Shown here in pieces: positions 5,836 to 8,248 of a stretch of DNA of 8,248 bases (its first letter is position 1; the number at the start of each line of letters is the position of its first letter). The translations under genes were made by a program, and so were the position numbers. The stretch spans positions 1-8,248 of the forward strand of contig JAGHDS010000205.1 of assembly GCA_021159845.1 (NCBI GenBank). Reading direction: 5' to 3'. The DNA is from Anaerolineae bacterium. Its GTDB lineage: Bacteria; Chloroflexota; Anaerolineae; DUEN01. Under the pieces are notes generated by a model. It was not told where the DNA came from, made no database searches, and worked only from the letters and a program-made list of their open reading frames with translations.

Positions 5836-7206
5836 GTGAGTGAGAAAAAGTTGATGACAACAACATCGCTTCCATCACAGGGAAGCGTTCTTAATGAAGC
5901 TGTTGTTGAGGCGCTATCTGTCCAACGAGGGGATCCGGATTGGGTTCGGACATTTCGCAGCCTCGCCTGGCGGTTTTACGAGGAGATCCCTATGCCGACG
6001 CTCAGGGACGAAGCATGGCGTCGCACATCGCTTCGCGGCCTCGACCTGAGCCATGTGCGATTCCAGCATGAACGGGCACCTACCACGGCCTCATCGGTGG
6101 AGGACCTTCCGGACGAGCTCGCCCGGCAGTTGCCCGCGACCGAGGAGATAGCCGGGCTACTGGTCCATCAGGATGGCAGCGCCCGGCTGCACGCACTGCG
6201 GGATGATCTCGTCAAGCGTGGGGTCGTCTTCACCGATATGGATGCAGCCGTACGTGAATACGCCGACCTGGTTCGCCCTTACTTCATGACGGACGCCGTC
6301 CCAATTGACGATAATAAATTCTCAGCACTCCATGCGGCTTTCTGGCAGGGAGGTACATTCCTCTACGTGCCTCGCGGTGTTCGCGTGGACCTTCCACTTC
6401 ATGCGCTCATCGCCAGGAGGGCATCGGGAGTAGGGAGCTTTCCGCATACGCTGATCGTCGTCGAAGAGGGAGCAGAGGTCACATACGTTGAGGAATACAC
6501 ATCGCTCACGTCTGGCGATGCAGGATTCCACGATGGCGTGGTGGAGCTATACGTGAAGCCGGGAGGACGATTGACATATGTCTATATCCAGAACTGGGCG
6601 CGGGACATGTGGAATTTCTCCACCCAGCGCGCCGTCCTCAGCCGGGACAGCTCGCTGACCTGGATCGCGGGCAACTTCGGCAGTCGCCTGACCAAAACGT
6701 TCTCCCGGGTGGCGCTACGTGCTCCCGGCGCCAATGGCGAGATGCTGGGTCTGCTGTTTGCGGACGGCCAACAACATTTGGACATCGATACCTACCAGGA
6801 TCATGCCGCGCCGCATTGCACGAGCAACCTGTTGTACAAGAACGTCCTCAAGGATCGGGCGCGGACCGTTTGGAGGGGCATGATCTGGGCGCGACCGGAG
6901 GCTCAGAAGACGGATGCCTATCAGAAGAATGAGAACCTGCTTTTAAGCGACAGCGCCCGTGCCGATGCCATCCCAGGTTTGGAGATCGAGGCTAACGATC
7001 TACGGTGCACGCATGGGGTCACAGCCGGGAAGATCGACAAAGATCAGCTATTCTATCTCATGAGTCGCGGTCTGTCCGAGGAACAGGCACAGCGCATGAT
7101 CGTGTATGGGTTCTTCGAGCCACTGTTATCCCGCATCTCGGCCGAAAGCGTTCGTGCCCGAGTGGAGCGAATGATCGCGGTGAAGCTGGGCGGCGCGTGG
7201 GGGTGA
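5836..7206 (+). CDS. sufD: SufD, partner scaffold subunit of SufBC2D
   Basis: Paralogue of SufB that pairs with it in the SufBC2D complex and helps form the cluster site and acquire iron. Full length at 456 residues. Features: N-terminal helical region with DPDWVRTFRSLAWRFYEEIPMPT (33-55), then the beta-helix core with NKFSALHAAFWQGGTFLYVP (160-179), KPGGRLTYVYIQNW (241-254) and YKNVLKDRARTVWRGMI (334-350), and a C-terminal CTHGVTAGKIDKDQLFYLMSRGL (391-413). H393 in CTHG aligns with His360 of E. coli SufD, a residue required for cluster assembly. SufB's two key cysteines are absent, as expected for SufD. Translation starts at GTG 5836, preceded by AAAGGGG; ATG 5854 is a less likely alternative. 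It is 30 bp after sufB and surely cotranscribed. A 119-bp gap with a promoter separates it from sufS. Confidence 0.96.
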   Translation: MSEKKLMTTTSLPSQGSVLNEAVVEALSVQRGDPDWVRTFRSLAWRFYEEIPMPTLRDEAWRRTSLRGLDLSHVRFQHERAPTTASSVEDLPDELARQLPATEEIAGLLVHQDGSARLHALRDDLVKRGVVFTDMDAAVREYADLVRPYFMTDAVPIDDNKFSALHAAFWQGGTFLYVPRGVRVDLPLHALIARRASGVGSFPHTLIVVEEGAEVTYVEEYTSLTSGDAGFHDGVVELYVKPGGRLTYVYIQNWARDMWNFSTQRAVLSRDSSLTWIAGNFGSRLTKTFSRVALRAPGANGEMLGLLFADGQQHLDIDTYQDHAAPHCTSNLLYKNVLKDRARTVWRGMIWARPEAQKTDAYQKNENLLLSDSARADAIPGLEIEANDLRCTHGVTAGKIDKDQLFYLMSRGLSEEQAQRMIVYGFFEPLLSRISAESVRARVERMIAVKLGGAWG

Positions 7207-7238
7207 TTCCGTTGTGGGGTTGATCACGAGACCGTTGC

Positions 7239-7259
7239 AGGACTTAGGATTGAGGACCC
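7239..7259 (+). repeat. Three AGGANNN heptads before the sufS -35
   Basis: AGGACTT, AGGATTG and AGGACCC stand in exact 7-bp register (7239-7259) and end one base before the predicted -35 box. It may be a chance run or a small binding site. No function can be assigned. Confidence 0.35.
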
Positions 7260-7288
7260 TTGTCATTTGGCGGGTGAGGTCGTATACT
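7260..7288 (+). promoter_or_regulatory. Internal promoter of sufS
   Basis: TTGTCA (7260-7265), a 17-bp spacer and TATACT (7283-7288) match sigma70 consensus at five of six positions in each hexamer. The predicted start is near 7295, giving a 31-nt leader with GAGGAG before the GTG. The -10 is identical to that of the sufR promoter. It would let the desulfurase be made independently of SufBCD. Confidence 0.6.
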
Positions 7289-7325
7289 TGGCTGCGTTCA
7301 TATCCCGTACGGTGAGGAGCAGATC

Positions 7326-8219
7326 GTGAGTACGCCTGATATGTCTGCAGATCTGGATGTAGCGTCTATTCGTGCTGACTTTCCCATCCTCGGTATAACC
7401 GTTCGTGGAAAGCCGCTCGTTTATCTAGATAGTGCTGCGTCATCGCAGAAACCCCGCCAGGTCATCGACGCGATGAGCCGGTACTATCTTGAGCAACACG
7501 CGAACGTTCACCGTGGCATCTACTATTTGAGCGAAGAAGCTACACGCCGCTACGAGGCGGCCAGGGCACGTGTCGCTCGCTTCATCAACGCGGCCAGTGA
7601 GCGGGAGGTTGTCTGGACCCGCAACACGACGGAGGCCATCAACCTGGTGGCCTATACATGGGGATGGGCGAACTTAAAGCCCGGGGATGAGATCCTAGTA
7701 ACCGAGGTGGAGCATCATGCCAATCTGGTGCCGTGGCAGATCATCGCAGAGCGCACTGGCGCCCGGTTGCGGTTTCTCCCCGTAGATGACCAGGGCCACT
7801 TGCGAATGGACTTGCTGGGACAGTTCCTGACGGAGCGGACCAAGTTATTCGCCCTCACGGCAATGTCCAATGTTCTGGGCACCATCAATCCCGTAAAGGA
7901 ACTTGTGGAGGCAGCCCACGCGGTCGGGGCGGTGACCGTGGTGGACGGAGCGCAGAGCGTGCCCCATATGCCGGTGGACGTGCAGGAACTCGGCTGCGAC
8001 TTCCTGGCCTTCTCTGGACACAAGATGTGCGGGCCCACGGGTATTGGCGTGTTATACGGCCGGCGGGAGTTGTTGGAAGCGATGCCTCCCTTTATGACCG
8101 GTGGTGATATGATCAAGGCTGTACACCGGGACCGTGCGGAATGGAATGAAGTCCCCTGGAAGTTTGAGGCCGGCACGCCAGCCTCCGCTGAAGCCAGCAG
8201 CCCGGGGGAACATGCTTGA
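7326..8219 (+). CDS. sufS: SufS cysteine desulfurase, broken after EAGTP (C-terminal third missing)
   Basis: PLP enzyme that converts L-cysteine to L-alanine and passes persulfide sulfur to the Suf scaffold. Class V aminotransferase motifs are intact: YLDSAASSQKP (33-43), ANVHRGIYYLSEEAT (59-73), TRNTTEAINLVAY (98-110), EVEHHANLVPWQ with H130/H131 (127-138), DGAQSVPH with D208 (207-214), SGHKMCGPTGIGVLYG with the Schiff-base lysine K233 (230-245), and PWKFEAGTP (277-285). A normal SufS has about 400-415 residues. Here family identity stops at P285 (codon ends at 8180), and twelve unrelated residues precede TGA at 8217-8219. The lost part includes the active-site cysteine loop and the C-terminal domain, so the product should be inactive. 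No reading frame of the remaining 68 bp restores the family sequence, so this is a sequence junction and not a simple frameshift. GTG 7326 has GAGGAG six bases upstream. Confidence 0.88.
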   Translation: MSTPDMSADLDVASIRADFPILGITVRGKPLVYLDSAASSQKPRQVIDAMSRYYLEQHANVHRGIYYLSEEATRRYEAARARVARFINAASEREVVWTRNTTEAINLVAYTWGWANLKPGDEILVTEVEHHANLVPWQIIAERTGARLRFLPVDDQGHLRMDLLGQFLTERTKLFALTAMSNVLGTINPVKELVEAAHAVGAVTVVDGAQSVPHMPVDVQELGCDFLAFSGHKMCGPTGIGVLYGRRELLEAMPPFMTGGDMIKAVHRDRAEWNEVPWKFEAGTPASAEASSPGEHA

Positions 8220-8248
8220 TATAACAACCTGCAGCCCTACTTCGCAAA

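Noticed and set aside
7210..7218. CGTTGTGGG shared with 2716-2724 downstream of the sufR -10
   Set aside because: A single 9-mer shared by two intergenic regions, placed differently relative to the two promoters (after the -10 in one, far upstream of the -35 in the other), is compatible with chance.
8181..8248. Intein or self-splicing intron inserted at the SufS EAGTP motif
   Set aside because: The first residue is not Cys or Ser with intein block A, no group II GTGYG start is present, and the exon does not end in T as group I introns require. Only 68 bp are available, so an unusual element cannot be fully excluded.

Overview
The window holds a group of membrane and envelope genes on the minus strand (positions 1-2560) and, divergent from them, a SUF iron-sulfur cluster assembly operon on the plus strand (2758 to the window end). 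The DNA looks bacterial: Shine-Dalgarno sites, ATG and GTG starts, several TTGNNN-N17-TANNNT promoters and one clear intrinsic terminator. Gene order sufR-sufC-sufB-sufD-sufS, with SufR as the local regulator, and a YIP1-family protein beside an HlyD/MacA-type adaptor, would suit Chloroflexota or a related lineage. That placement is an inference from context and is not proven by the sequence.

Minus strand, in order of transcription. A PAP2-family phosphatase (2560-1904) has its own promoter in the divergent region. A YIP1-like membrane protein (1749-1012) follows, with a predicted promoter at 1837-1865 and a strong intrinsic terminator at 930-957. An HlyD/MacA-type membrane fusion protein (859 to beyond position 1) comes last. 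Its C-terminal part lies outside the window.

The divergent intergenic region (2561-2757) is rich in signals: a 13-bp palindrome on the PAP2 -10 box, overlapping CTTTGC/GCAAAG inverted repeats, a 22-bp imperfect tandem repeat, and a very good promoter (TTGACG-N17-TATACT) for sufR.

Plus strand. SufR is an HTH regulator with C-terminal cysteines that probably bind an Fe-S cluster. SufC (ATPase), SufB and SufD together form the SufBC2D scaffold complex. SufS (cysteine desulfurase) supplies sulfur and has its own predicted promoter at 7260-7288. The likely logic is that SufR senses cluster status and represses the operon when clusters are plentiful. A pair of mutually exclusive hairpins between sufC and sufB may tune the SufC:SufB ratio.

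The most striking oddity is at the right end. SufS matches its family perfectly up to the conserved EAGTP motif (codon ending at 8180). It then runs into unrelated sequence and a stop at 8217-8219, losing the C-terminal domain with the catalytic cysteine. This is either a real disruption or an assembly artefact near a contig end. I found no RNA genes, CRISPR array or complete mobile element, and no clearly new biological system.
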